A stretch of DNA of 64,000 nt from Chloracidobacterium sp. (GCA_025057975.1 JANWUV010000002.1:186001-250000), one strand, 5' to 3'; positions 45,805 through 55,341 are shown, counted from the first letter of the stretch. Numbers and translations are program-made. Notes: generated by a model not told the origin, from the letters alone.

Positions 45805-47760
45805 ATGACGCCGCGCTTTACACCCTCTGGGCCGCCGCCTGCCTTCAATCCACGCCTCCGCCTGTTGGCGCTGCAAGTCGGCGTCGTAGCGGCTTTCGTC
45901 GTGCTGGCGCTGCGCCTGTGGAGCATGCAGGTCGTCCATCATGAAAGCTACGTCAAGCAGGCTGAAAACAACCGTGAACGTCGAATTCCGATTGTCGCCC
46001 CGCGCGGCAACATCCTCGACCGGCACGGAAACGTTCTGGTGGACAGTCGGCCGACGTTCAGCCTGATGGTCAATCGTGAGGACATCCAAGACGAAGAAGA
46101 AACCCTGCGGATTCTGAAGGAAGAATTCGGCGTGTCGCCGGAGTATGCCCGCCAACAACTCCGCTCGCCGGCCGCCAAAATCCGCCCAGTTGAGATGAAG
46201 TCCAACATCAGCGACGCCGACCGGGCGAAGGTCGCCGTCCTCGACTATGAACACCCGGAGTTTCTGGTTGAGTTGCGTCCGCAGCGCAAGTACCCGCACG
46301 GTGAACTGGCCTGTCACGTTCTAGGGTACGTAACGGAAGTTAGTGAGGCGCAGCTCAAGCGGCCGGAGTTTGACTATTGCCGGCCGGGCGACAAGGTAGG
46401 GCAGGCGGGGTTGGAGCGCTTCTACAACCGGATTTTGATGGGACGCGACGGCTACCGGCGCATCATTGTGGACAGCCGTGGGCGCTTCGTGCGGGAGATC
46501 GAAACTGTTCCCCCTGTACCGGGGCAGGACATCGTGACGACGCTAGACATTGACCTTCAGCGCGTGGCGGAAGCGCGCCTGAAGGCGCTTAAGTTGAACG
46601 GGACGATTGTCGTGATGGACCCGCGCAACGGTGAAATATTGGCGCTGGCTTCGATGCCCGGCTACGACCCCAACCTCTTCGCGGCCGGGATTTCGCGCGC
46701 CGACTACGCGCGCTACGCCAACGACAAGCACAAGCCGCTGCGCAACCGTGCCATTCAGGACATTTACCCGCCTGGCTCTACGTGGAAAATCATCATGGCG
46801 GTCGCCGCCATGCGCGCTGGCGTACTCAAGCCAACGGATCGGTTTTTGTGCGGCGGCGGCATCAACGTCGGCGGTCGGCATGTGCGCTGCATGGGCAGCC
46901 ATGGGACGCCGCCACTGGCCCAGGCCATTGCCAAGTCCTGCGACGGCTGGTTTTACCGGCTGGGTATCAAGCTGGGGCTGGACAACTTGCGGAAGTACGC
47001 CTCGGAACTGGGGGCTGGCGAGTATACCGGTGTGGATTTGCCGAATGAGTTCAAGGGATATATTCCGAGTTTAGAACTCAAGGCCGCCACCGTCCGGCGC
47101 ACGATGCCAAACGCGACGCCGGCGCAGTATCGCTGGACGGACGCCGATTCCGTCTACGCCTCCATTGGGCAGGCGATGGTCCGCCCGACGCCGCTGCAAA
47201 TGCTGCGGTCGGTGGCTGGCATCGCCATGCGTGGTGAGTTTCATACGCCGCATTTCCTGTTAGAAGCGCGTCCGACGCAGGATGCGCCGCGTGTAACGTT
47301 CAACGACCAGGTCAAGCGCATTGAGCTGCCCGATGAATGCTGGGACGCTGTGATTGAAGGCATGTGGGGCGCTGTTAACGCCGGTGGGACGGCGGCGCGG
47401 TCGGCGATCCGCGATCCGGAAACCGGTTTTGAAATGTGCGGCAAAACGGGCACGGCGCAGGTGGTCAGCAAGCTCAAGGCGTCCAAGCTCGAAGAACGCG
47501 ACCATTCGTGGTTTGTCGGTTTTGGCCCACGCAATAACCCCGAAATCGCCGCCATTTCGTTGGTGGAGCACGGCGGCTTCGGAGCCAAAGTCTCCGCTCC
47601 AAACGTCAAGGCGGTGTTCGAAGCGTGGTTGAGAAAGAAGAAAGGGCTGCCGGTGGTGGTCGAATCATTCATTGAGCCGCCCATTGAGCCGCCGCCGACA
47701 GCGCGGCGCGCGCCGCCGCCTAACCACCAACCTACAACTAAGCCCACAAACAACCCCTGA
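45805..47760 (+). CDS. mrdA: Penicillin-binding protein 2 (elongasome transpeptidase)
   Basis: A class B penicillin-binding protein that cross-links peptidoglycan during elongation. The 651 residues hold an N-terminal membrane helix (about 25-45), the dimerisation domain (APRGNILDRHGNVLVDSRPTFSL), and a transpeptidase domain with S325-T-W-K328 (in PPGSTWK), S378-C-D380 and K547-T-G-T. The canonical SxxK lysine and KTG are intact. The ATG at 45805 is chosen; the upstream frame overlaps mreD. A Pro/Thr-rich tail ends the protein. rodA starts inside its stop codon. Confidence 0.95.
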   Translation: MTPRFTPSGPPPAFNPRLRLLALQVGVVAAFVVLALRLWSMQVVHHESYVKQAENNRERRIPIVAPRGNILDRHGNVLVDSRPTFSLMVNREDIQDEEETLRILKEEFGVSPEYARQQLRSPAAKIRPVEMKSNISDADRAKVAVLDYEHPEFLVELRPQRKYPHGELACHVLGYVTEVSEAQLKRPEFDYCRPGDKVGQAGLERFYNRILMGRDGYRRIIVDSRGRFVREIETVPPVPGQDIVTTLDIDLQRVAEARLKALKLNGTIVVMDPRNGEILALASMPGYDPNLFAAGISRADYARYANDKHKPLRNRAIQDIYPPGSTWKIIMAVAAMRAGVLKPTDRFLCGGGINVGGRHVRCMGSHGTPPLAQAIAKSCDGWFYRLGIKLGLDNLRKYASELGAGEYTGVDLPNEFKGYIPSLELKAATVRRTMPNATPAQYRWTDADSVYASIGQAMVRPTPLQMLRSVAGIAMRGEFHTPHFLLEARPTQDAPRVTFNDQVKRIELPDECWDAVIEGMWGAVNAGGTAARSAIRDPETGFEMCGKTGTAQVVSKLKASKLEERDHSWFVGFGPRNNPEIAAISLVEHGGFGAKVSAPNVKAVFEAWLRKKKGLPVVVESFIEPPIEPPPTARRAPPPNHQPTTKPTNNP

Positions 47761-48914
47761 TGAACACAATGCAAGAGCGTCGGTGGCGTGATTTTGATTG
47801 GTCATTACTGGCGGCGGTCACGCTGTTGTGTACGGTGAGCATCGTCACCCTCTACAGCACGAACGCCGCGCCCGGCGGTGCGACAGAGTGGCATCAGAAG
47901 TTCTGGTTCAAACAGTTGGTGTGGTGTGGGATTGGCTACGCCGCCTTCTTCTGGGTGTCCCGTGTGAGCTTTCAACGGGTCTTTGACGCCGCACCGTATG
48001 TCTATGCGGTCACCATTCTGCTGCTCATCATTGTTCTCTTCGTCGGCGTGAAGATTAACGGTCAGCGGTGTTGGATTCGTCTAGGGCCGCTGGGTACAAT
48101 TCAGCCTTCGGAGTTCGCCAAGTTAGGAACAATTTTGCTGGCGGCGCGCATCCTGCGCCCTCTTGGGCCCGACGGCGTAACGTGGCGGCAACTGGCGTTG
48201 GTGCTGGGCGTAGTTTTGCTGCCAGTGGGGTTGATTCTCAAACAGCCTGACGCAGGGACGGCGCTCACGTTTTTCCCGCCTGTCGCCGTCCTAATCTTCT
48301 TGAGTGGGATCGCTGTGCGGTGGCTTGTCGCGGCGGCGACGGCTGGACTCGTTCTTGGCCCGCTGCTGTTTGTGTTCGTGCTGGAGCCGCGTCTCAAACA
48401 GTACCAACGCGACCGCATCAACGTGACGTGGAACGCGATTTTCCATCCGGAACGGCTTCAGGATCGCCAAACGCGCGAGGGGTTTGGGTATCAAACGCTG
48501 CAATCCATGATCGCCGTCGGATCGGGCGGCGTTCTAGGGAAAGGTTTTCGGGGCGGGACGCAAAGCCAAGGTGGATTCGTCCCAGAGCATCACTCGGATT
48601 TCATCGCCTCTGTGATTGCTGAAGAATTTGGATTGGTAGGGTCTCTAGGTGTTCTTGCGCTGCTTCTTTTTGTCATACTACACTCTGCCAGCGTTGCGGG
48701 ACGTTCACGAGAACGATTTGCAATGCTCGTCCTCGCCGGCTGCATGGCGCTTCTGGCGTTTCATGTCATCATCAATTTCGGCATGGTGGTTGGTCTTGTC
48801 CCGATCATGGGCATCCCTCTGCCGCTGTTGAGCGCCGGCGGTTCGTCGTTGTTGATGACATTCGTGAGCTTGGGCCTAGTGGCGAACGTGTACGGCAGGC
48901 GCTTCTCCAATTGA
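47760..48914 (+). CDS. rodA: Peptidoglycan glycosyltransferase RodA (SEDS family)
   Basis: A SEDS-family enzyme that polymerises lipid II into glycan strands with PBP2. The 384 residues contain about ten membrane helices, with motifs INGQRCWIRLGPLGTIQPSEFAKLGTILLAARIL, LILKQPDAGTALTF, FVPEHHSDFIASVIAEEFGLVG (the catalytic aspartate region), and the C-terminal GIPLPLLSAGGSSLLMTFVSLGLVANV. The ATG overlaps the mrdA stop (TGATG), which fits translational coupling in the elongasome operon. Confidence 0.96.
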   Translation: MNTMQERRWRDFDWSLLAAVTLLCTVSIVTLYSTNAAPGGATEWHQKFWFKQLVWCGIGYAAFFWVSRVSFQRVFDAAPYVYAVTILLLIIVLFVGVKINGQRCWIRLGPLGTIQPSEFAKLGTILLAARILRPLGPDGVTWRQLALVLGVVLLPVGLILKQPDAGTALTFFPPVAVLIFLSGIAVRWLVAAATAGLVLGPLLFVFVLEPRLKQYQRDRINVTWNAIFHPERLQDRQTREGFGYQTLQSMIAVGSGGVLGKGFRGGTQSQGGFVPEHHSDFIASVIAEEFGLVGSLGVLALLLFVILHSASVAGRSRERFAMLVLAGCMALLAFHVIINFGMVVGLVPIMGIPLPLLSAGGSSLLMTFVSLGLVANVYGRRFSN

Positions 48915-49278
48915 AACGCCTCCCACGAAATTCGGTGACGAGACATAAAAGTTTTGGTTTCCATACGCCTTGCCAATTCCTCGCGCCGGCGCTTAGACGC
49001 CTGTACCGGCGACGGTTGGTTTCGCCAGCGCCCGAAGATGGCAAGTCAACGCTTAGGTGTTTTTGATCGCGTCCGTCTTTGGCCTCATACGCTGCGGGTC
49101 TCGTGGTCATCCTGCACGCAAATCTGTGGTCGCGTGGCGCAGCCACTCCGGAGAAGGTGACGCGCCGGTGTTTGTTAGCTTCGGCAATGCTGCCGAGGCG
49201 GCTGGCGTGACCTGCCGGCTCTGGCGTGGGTTCACCCGCCGGCCCCCGTCGGAAAATTCCTGAGGAACAGCTCCGCAT
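48915..49278 (+). other. Gene-free leader region before the RNase E/G gene
   Basis: 364 bases without a supported gene. It contains a clean 8-base hairpin, CTTCGGCA (49179-49186) with TGCCGAGG (49191-49198), and a GCCGG/CCGGC pair near 48986-49010. A GAGGA box precedes the ATG at 49279 at a rather long distance. In E. coli the rne gene has a 361-base leader that mediates its own decay; the similar length here invites comparison but no sequence match is claimed. Confidence 0.35.
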
Positions 49279-52161
49279 ATGAACAAGGAAATGATCATCA
49301 GCGTCAATGCGTACGAAAAGCGCGTGGCGATTCTGGAAGACGGTGTCGTGGTCGAGTTTTACGTTGAGCGGGCCGATGAATCAAAAGCCGTGGTAGGAAA
49401 TATCTACAAGGGGAAGGTCCGCAAAGTGCTACCGGGTATGCAGTCCGCCTTCGTAGATATTGGCTTGGAACGCGACGCCTTCCTCTATGTCGGCGATTTC
49501 TTCGAAGAAACCGAAGAAGACTTGGACCTGATAGAAAGCAGCGGCCATGCCCGTCCCGAACGGGTGGAGCGCACCGAACGCCAACCCGAACCGCCGCGCC
49601 GCGAGGCCGAAGGTCGCCGCGCTGACCGCGAACGTCCGGCGGAAGCGACGCCTGAACGTCAGCCGACGGTCGAGTTTGCCGACCGGACAACGACGACCTC
49701 GAAAACACCGGAGGCGGCCTCAACTCTGTCTCCACTTGAGAGAGTCAGCGACGACGAACCGTCGGCGGCGACACTTGCTCAGCACCCAGTGGTAGATACT
49801 CCTCTGTTATCGTCCATGCTAGGCGCGACGGCCGAGCCAAGGTTTGAACGAGTCAGCGACGAGTTGGAAGATAAACCACTCCACGCTGAGGCGCATGCGC
49901 CGGTCGGCGAACAAGCGCCCCCGGAGAAGGGTGTGGCGGCGGTTGATGAACGTTCCGGCGGCGACACTTTAGAGCTTGAGCGTGAAGCCTTGGCCGAGTC
50001 GCTTGAAGCCGGCGCACAGCGCGAGCGACGCCGCACCCGACGGAAGGAAGTCATCGGCGAGGAGAAAAAGAAGTCTTCGCGCCGCCGGAGCAAGAAAGTC
50101 GAAGCGGAAGTTGAGGCGCTCATCGCCGACGTTGAGCCGCCGTCGTCGCCGCCTGTCGTTGAGACGCCGTTTGAGCGCGCCCGCGATGAAGACTTGGATG
50201 AAGAAGCGGGCGACCTACTCAAGGACGCGCTCATCCAGCAAAAAATCATCGTCCAGACCCGAATTGAAGAAATTGCGACCAACCCGGAGGCGCCAGTCGC
50301 CGAGACAGTGGAGACGGAAGCGCGCGTTGAACCGACTCTTGAGCCGCTGACGTTAGGCTATGAACGCATCACGGACGACGATGAAGCGGCGGCCGGCGAC
50401 CGTCCGCCTGTGACACCGCCGGCCGCCACAGGAATTGAAGCCGCCACAGAAATCGAGTCGGCTGACGAGCCGACGGCGGGCGGCGACGGTTCTACGCCCA
50501 CCACTGCCTTGGAAGAGGAGACGCCAAACGGCGACGCCCAACTTCAGGTGCGTCCTCCGCAGGCGGAGTTCCCGACGCGGCGCGGGCGGCGCGGGCGGCG
50601 GCGGAGCGGCCGCAGCGCTGCTGCGACGGGCGACGAAACGGCGGAACTTGACGACCGCAGCGACACGCCGGAAGAGAGCGGTGCAGGCGTCACGGCGTCG
50701 AGTGCGACACTCAAAACCGAGCTGGCGCGCATGACTGAAAACGGCGATGGTACCGCCACTGCGGCATCGCTGCCGAGCGCCGTTGGTGACCTTCCAGTCG
50801 GCGCGGAGTCGCCGACGCCGGACGAAGGTCAGGCGACGATTGAGCCGCGTGGAACCCGTTCCTCCACACGTTCGTTGGGGCGCGACGAGCCACGCAAGGA
50901 TGACCGCCGCGAGCCTGATCTTCCACGCCGCCAACCGCCAATTACTGAGCTGCTGCGGGAAGGTCAGGAAATCATTGTCCAGATTGCCAAGGAGCCGATT
51001 GGCCTCAAGGGCGCGCGGATCACGTCATACATCTCGCTGCCCGGACGTTACCTCGTCTACATGCCGACGATTAATCACATTGGCGTCTCCCGCAAAATCT
51101 CGACCGAACAGGAACGGGCGCGTTTGAAGCGAATCATGACCATGCTTCGTGAGCGGGAAGGCATTAGCGGCGGGTTTATCGTGCGGACGGCATGCGAAGG
51201 GCGGTCAGAGCAAGACCTCTGCGACGACATGCTGTATCTGGCACGAACATGGCGGGACATTCGCCGCCGGGCGGAGCAGTCGCGCGCCGGCACGGTGCTG
51301 TGCCGTGAATTGGATCTGGTGCAGCGCCTGTTACGCGATCACATGTCGAGCGACTTTTCAGTCATTCGGGTGGACGACCCCGGCGAGTACGCCAACATCG
51401 TGGATTTCATCAACCGCTTCCAACCCAAGTTGGTGGATCGCGTCCGGCTTTACACACGGAATCGTCCGATTTTTGAGGAGTACAACATTCAGCAGGAAAT
51501 CGAAGCCGCTCTCAAACCGCGCGTCTGGCTTAAGTCGGGCGGGTTCATTGTCATCAACCAGACGGAGGCGTTGGTCGCCATTGACGTCAACACCGGCAAG
51601 TTCGTAGGGAAATCCAATCGTCTGGAAGACACCATCACGCGGACAAACCTTGAAGCTGCCGTTGAAATTGTCCGGCAGATTCGACTGCGCGATCTGGGCG
51701 GCATCATCGTGCTGGACTTCATTGACATGGAAGACCGCCGCAACCGGCAGAAGGTCATGCAGGTGCTGGAGCAGGCGATGAAGGCTGACCGTTCACCCTC
51801 CAAGATTACCTCGTTCAACGACTTTGGGCTGGTGGCAATCACTCGCAAGCGGGTGCGCCAGAGCTTGGAGCGGATCTTGAGCGAACCATGCCATTACTGC
51901 GGCGGCAGTGGCATGGTTAAATCCGCTCAAACAATGTGTTATGAGATTCTGTCTGACGCAAAGCATCTGGCTAAGGAACGCGCTGCGTCGGGACAGGCTT
52001 TTAGTGAAGTGACGCTGCGCGTCAGTCCGCAGGTGGCTGAGATGCTGCGTGGGCCGGAGTCGCGCGTGCTGCGGGAGATTGAGTTCAACTTTGGGACGCC
52101 CGTCACGCTGCACAGCGATCCGCACATCCATCAAGAACGATTCGACTTTGCATTTATGTGA
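49279..52161 (+). CDS. Ribonuclease E/G with a large insertion in the S1 domain
   Basis: A 960-residue endoribonuclease of the RNase E/G family for mRNA decay and rRNA processing. The S1 domain begins normally (VVGNIYKGKVRKVLPGMQSAFVDIGLERDAFLYVGD) and resumes near residue 553 (ITELLREGQEIIVQIAKEPIGLKGARITSYISL). The roughly 470 residues between are charged and low-complexity, rich in Glu, Arg, Thr and Pro. The catalytic core has LVAIDVNTG (Asp near 769) and IIVLDFIDMED (Asp near 813), and the zinc-link is CHYCGGSG near 871. The C-terminal degradosome arm of E. coli RNase E is absent; the disordered part has been moved inside the S1 domain. Confidence 0.93.
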   Translation: MNKEMIISVNAYEKRVAILEDGVVVEFYVERADESKAVVGNIYKGKVRKVLPGMQSAFVDIGLERDAFLYVGDFFEETEEDLDLIESSGHARPERVERTERQPEPPRREAEGRRADRERPAEATPERQPTVEFADRTTTTSKTPEAASTLSPLERVSDDEPSAATLAQHPVVDTPLLSSMLGATAEPRFERVSDELEDKPLHAEAHAPVGEQAPPEKGVAAVDERSGGDTLELEREALAESLEAGAQRERRRTRRKEVIGEEKKKSSRRRSKKVEAEVEALIADVEPPSSPPVVETPFERARDEDLDEEAGDLLKDALIQQKIIVQTRIEEIATNPEAPVAETVETEARVEPTLEPLTLGYERITDDDEAAAGDRPPVTPPAATGIEAATEIESADEPTAGGDGSTPTTALEEETPNGDAQLQVRPPQAEFPTRRGRRGRRRSGRSAAATGDETAELDDRSDTPEESGAGVTASSATLKTELARMTENGDGTATAASLPSAVGDLPVGAESPTPDEGQATIEPRGTRSSTRSLGRDEPRKDDRREPDLPRRQPPITELLREGQEIIVQIAKEPIGLKGARITSYISLPGRYLVYMPTINHIGVSRKISTEQERARLKRIMTMLREREGISGGFIVRTACEGRSEQDLCDDMLYLARTWRDIRRRAEQSRAGTVLCRELDLVQRLLRDHMSSDFSVIRVDDPGEYANIVDFINRFQPKLVDRVRLYTRNRPIFEEYNIQQEIEAALKPRVWLKSGGFIVINQTEALVAIDVNTGKFVGKSNRLEDTITRTNLEAAVEIVRQIRLRDLGGIIVLDFIDMEDRRNRQKVMQVLEQAMKADRSPSKITSFNDFGLVAITRKRVRQSLERILSEPCHYCGGSGMVKSAQTMCYEILSDAKHLAKERAASGQAFSEVTLRVSPQVAEMLRGPESRVLREIEFNFGTPVTLHSDPHIHQERFDFAFM

Positions 52162-52251
52162 ATCACGCGAAGCTCCGTAGGACACATTCAGCTTTTTCAG
52201 TTTGAATGGCTGGGATATGTCCTGCGAGCCTCCTCGTGGAGGGCATCAACT

Positions 52252-53229
52252 GTGACCGAGCAACCAATTACGAACTTTATCAAGCATCATTTTCGTCATT
52301 TCAATGCGGCGGCGTTAGCGGAGGCCGCCGAGGCTTACCGGCGGCATCTGGCGGCAGGGGGAAAGATGATGATCACGCTGGCCGGCGCAATGAGTACAGC
52401 CGAGTTAGGCCTTTCTCTCGCCGAAATGATTCGGCAGGACAAAGTTCATGCGATTTCCTGCACCGGTGCGAACTTGGAGGAAGACGTCTTCAACCTGGTA
52501 GCGCATAAGTTTTACGAGCGCATTCCGCACTACCGCGACTTGACACCTCAGGACGAAAAGGCGTTGTTGGACCGGCGTCTCAACCGTGTCACCGACACTT
52601 GCATTCCCGAAGGCGAGGCGATGCGCCGGATTGAGTCGTTCATTCTCGAAGAGTGGATAGCCTCGGATGCGCGCGGGGAACGGCTCTTCCCACACGAGTT
52701 TTTCTGGCGGATTCTCGACAATCCCAAACTTCAAGCCTGCTACCAGATTGATCCCAAGGACAGTTGGCTGCTAGCGGCAAAGGAGAAAAAGCTGCCGATA
52801 TTTGTGCCGGGCTGGGAGGATTCAACGCTGGGCAATATGTACGCCGGACACTGCATCAGCGGTGAAATCAAAAACGTCCACACCGTCCGCACCGGCATTG
52901 AGTACATGATTGAGCTGGCCGACTGGTACACGGAAGCAAGCGCAACAGCTTCGATTGGATTCTTCCAGATTGGCGGCGGCATTGCGGGAGATTTCCCCAT
53001 TTGCGTCGTACCGATGCTGCATCAAGATTTACGGCGGGAAAACGTGCCAGTCTGGGGGTATTTCTGTCAGATTAGCGATTCAACCACATCGTACGGGTCT
53101 TACTCCGGAGCCGTGCCGAACGAGAAGATCACGTGGGGTAAGCTGGGCGTCGAGACGCCGAAGTTCATCATCGAGTCAGACGCCTCGATTGTTGCGCCGC
53201 TGGTGTTTGCCTACGTTTTGGGCTGGTAA
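52252..53229 (+). CDS. Deoxyhypusine synthase-like protein
   Basis: A 325-residue member of the deoxyhypusine synthase family, which transfers the aminobutyl group of spermidine by an NAD-dependent reaction. Motifs are GKMMITLAGAMSTAELG, the NAD site SCTGANLEEDVFN, PIFVPGWEDSTLGNM, GFFQIGGGIAGDFPI, and ITWGKLG with the presumed catalytic Lys297. Bacteria lack eIF5A, so bacterial members probably make homospermidine or act on other amines; the true substrate is unknown. The GTG start at 52252 has GGAGG about nine bases upstream. It follows the RNase E/G gene after 90 bases. Confidence 0.87.
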   Translation: MTEQPITNFIKHHFRHFNAAALAEAAEAYRRHLAAGGKMMITLAGAMSTAELGLSLAEMIRQDKVHAISCTGANLEEDVFNLVAHKFYERIPHYRDLTPQDEKALLDRRLNRVTDTCIPEGEAMRRIESFILEEWIASDARGERLFPHEFFWRILDNPKLQACYQIDPKDSWLLAAKEKKLPIFVPGWEDSTLGNMYAGHCISGEIKNVHTVRTGIEYMIELADWYTEASATASIGFFQIGGGIAGDFPICVVPMLHQDLRRENVPVWGYFCQISDSTTSYGSYSGAVPNEKITWGKLGVETPKFIIESDASIVAPLVFAYVLGW

Positions 53230-53739
53230 GCGCGACCTTGTGAGGAGCCACAACACGAGAGGCCTAAACCTGGCGGGAACTCGGACACTTTCCGAGAAAC
53301 TGTGGTGTGTTAGCTGTCATTCGTGCGCGGCGGTTTCGCGCCAAAAACCTGCTGCCGCCAGAGTGAGCAGTGGCGCCACGCCTTCCAGCGTGGCGCACGC
53401 TGGCTTACCGCTGCACGGAAAGGCAAGTGAAAGCCACTGTACGCCGAACCTGTTAGTGACTTGCGCCGGGCTCGTTCCACTTACGCGGAAACCGTTCCAG
53501 TAAGTCCTTCAGGTTTCTTTCCGTGGGCTCCTGCACTGGCTTCGTTCGAAGCCAACGTTGCGCCCCCCAAAGCCGAAAGCGCAGCAGAGCCAGTCAGCGT
53601 ACGCCACAGGGTAGCGGCCTCCAGAGGGTGCATACAGTGTGCGCATTCGGGCCAAGCATGCACGTAGGGTAGGCGATGGTACACGGAGTGTCATAGTTAC
53701 AGCCAGCTCCCCCACCCCTAAAACAGAGCGAGACCACCC
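53230..53739. other. 510-base gene-free region with strong hairpins
   Basis: No frame here looks like a gene. GCGCCACGC (53373-53381) pairs perfectly with GCGTGGCGC (53388-53396). TGGCTTCG (53537-53544) pairs with CGAAGCCA (53547-53554), and this hairpin is enclosed by an outer stem, GGCTCCTGC (53526-53534) with GCAG-CA-GAGCC (53581-53591). The second set resembles a structured RNA. 6S RNA, tmRNA and SRP RNA were considered and their conserved blocks were not found. The first hairpin may end transcription after the deoxyhypusine-synthase-like gene. Confidence 0.4.
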
Positions 53740-54405
53740 ATGATCAAGCTGCTGGTGACGGGCTTTGAGCCATTTGCGACGTTTTCCGTCAATCCGACCC
53801 AGACGCTTGCCCTGACAGCCGACGCGCCGGAGGGCGTCCACCTAACGCGGCTCATACTACCGGTTGTGGCCGGCGAGTGCGCCGCACGACTGCTGCGCGC
53901 CATTGAGGACGAACAACCGACGGCGGTGGTGTCGCTCGGACTGGCTGCTGGCCGCAAGGCGGTTTCTCTCGAACGAATCGCCGTCAACTGCGATGACTTC
54001 CAAACGCCTGACAACGCTGGAAACCTGCGCCGCGACGCCCTCATCGCCCCGAACGGGCCCCCTGCCCTGTGGACGACGCTCCCCATCCGCCGCATGGAAG
54101 CCGCGCTCCAAAACGAGCGGATTCCGGTTGAGATTTCCTATTCTGCCGGGACGTACGTGTGCAACCACCTTTTCTACGCCGTTCAGTACGAACTGCTTCG
54201 GCGGGGCGTCCCATGCCGCTACGGGTTTGTCCACTTGCCACCGACGCCGGATATGGAGGCGCACGGACTACCGCTGACAACGCAACGCCGCGCCGTCACG
54301 CGGTTGCTTGAGACGTTGCGGGATACAGACGAAAGCGACGTATGGCCCTTGCCTGAGGTGACACAAACGCGCCATCTTCCGACCACCCCAGCGTGGCCTC
54401 CATAA
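53740..54405 (+). CDS. pcp: Pyroglutamyl-peptidase I
   Basis: A cytosolic cysteine peptidase that removes N-terminal pyroglutamate from peptides. The 221 residues include LVTGFEPFATFSVNPT, the glutamate motif SLGLAAGRKAVSLERIAVN, the nucleophile in SAGTYVCNHLFYAV, and the histidine in GFVHLPPTPDM. All three catalytic residues are present. It releases 5-oxoproline, the substrate of the pxpAB product encoded 39 kb away. It is convergent with the GYF-RDD gene, 17 bases apart. Confidence 0.94.
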   Translation: MIKLLVTGFEPFATFSVNPTQTLALTADAPEGVHLTRLILPVVAGECAARLLRAIEDEQPTAVVSLGLAAGRKAVSLERIAVNCDDFQTPDNAGNLRRDALIAPNGPPALWTTLPIRRMEAALQNERIPVEISYSAGTYVCNHLFYAVQYELLRRGVPCRYGFVHLPPTPDMEAHGLPLTTQRRAVTRLLETLRDTDESDVWPLPEVTQTRHLPTTPAWPP

Positions 54406-54422
54406 CCGCCACAAAAATGTGT

Positions 54423-55211
54423 TCAAGAAGCCTCATAGACGTTGGCCCGCACGACTTTGTCATAAAGCTGCTGCCGCTGGGGATCAACCAACAACCAAGC
54501 GTTCAACAAAAAGCAGATGTTGCTGAAGACATTTTTGAGAACCTCACGCAAGAGCGCCATGCCAAAGCTGAGGTATTGCCCATCCTCGCGTAGAACAACC
54601 ATGCCGAGGAGCTTCTTTCCCGGCGAGCCGCCGCTTCTACTGGTCAGATAAGCGCACAGCAAGCTGTAGGCAAAAGCGCCGAAGTATATCAGCAGATACC
54701 CCCCAGCCGCCCGCCCACCCGGTGCTTCGCCATGATCAGAGGCTAAGACGGCGCTAAGGTATATGAAAAGTCCTGGCAAAGCGCACAAAAACGCTAGGAA
54801 ACTGTCCACTAACGCCCCAAGGAAGCGTTTCCCAACGCCGGCTGGAACACCCAACGGTACTGTCAGGGCAGGCGGATAGACTCCAATCTGCCCATAGGCC
54901 GGGGCGTAAGGGTCGGATAGCGGCGCATAAGGGGTTGGATTCAGACTAGGCGGGAGCGTCGGCGGCGCATAGGGCAAGGCGGCAGAGGATGACGGCGGCG
55001 GAGCGATACCAAACGCGCTGGGCGGCAGAGGCGTCAACACTCCGGGCGGAAACCAACGCTGGAGTTCTGGGAGCTGTCCAGCGGCGCACCACCCAACGCC
55101 CGGCTGAAACACTTGATCGTCGGGAAGAATGCGTCCTTCTCGCACCCATTGCTGCAGTTCTTCGAGGTTGGTTTCGTAAGTTTGTCCCTGAACAACAACA
55201 CGCCAACTCAT
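54423..55211 (-). CDS. RDD family membrane protein with an N-terminal GYF-like domain
   Basis: A 262-residue protein. Residues 1-50 form a GYF_2-type domain (SWRVVVQGQTYETNLEELQQWVREGRILPDDQVFQPGVGW). A Pro/Tyr/Ala-rich linker covers 55-120, then an RDD domain with three membrane helices (VGKRFLGALVDSFLAFLCALPGLFIYLSAV, GGSPGKKLLGMVVLREDG, YDKVVRANV). The RDD family includes proteins linked to ion transport; the GYF-like part probably binds proline-rich peptides. Function is unknown. Confidence 0.85.
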   Translation of the reverse strand: MSWRVVVQGQTYETNLEELQQWVREGRILPDDQVFQPGVGWCAAGQLPELQRWFPPGVLTPLPPSAFGIAPPPSSSAALPYAPPTLPPSLNPTPYAPLSDPYAPAYGQIGVYPPALTVPLGVPAGVGKRFLGALVDSFLAFLCALPGLFIYLSAVLASDHGEAPGGRAAGGYLLIYFGAFAYSLLCAYLTSRSGGSPGKKLLGMVVLREDGQYLSFGMALLREVLKNVFSNICFLLNAWLLVDPQRQQLYDKVVRANVYEAS

Positions 55212-55341
55212 GAACCGTGCGGTCTCTTCCTACGCTGGGTAAGCCAACGATGTGCATTCAGTCAGAGGAGCGTCCATCGTAACGGATGGACGCCCGGTGT
55301 CAACAAAAGGGTCAACTAGCCATTCAACAATGTCGGCTTGA

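Noticed and set aside
53520-53620. 6S, tmRNA or SRP RNA in the hairpin-rich gap
   Set aside because: Conserved blocks of these RNAs (for example the tmRNA tRNA-like ends or the SRP GGAAGGAAGC-type core) are absent.
53509-53841. 110-codon minus-strand frame in the 53.2-53.7 kb gap
   Set aside because: It overlaps the start of pcp on the other strand, has no ribosome-binding site and no family-like pattern.
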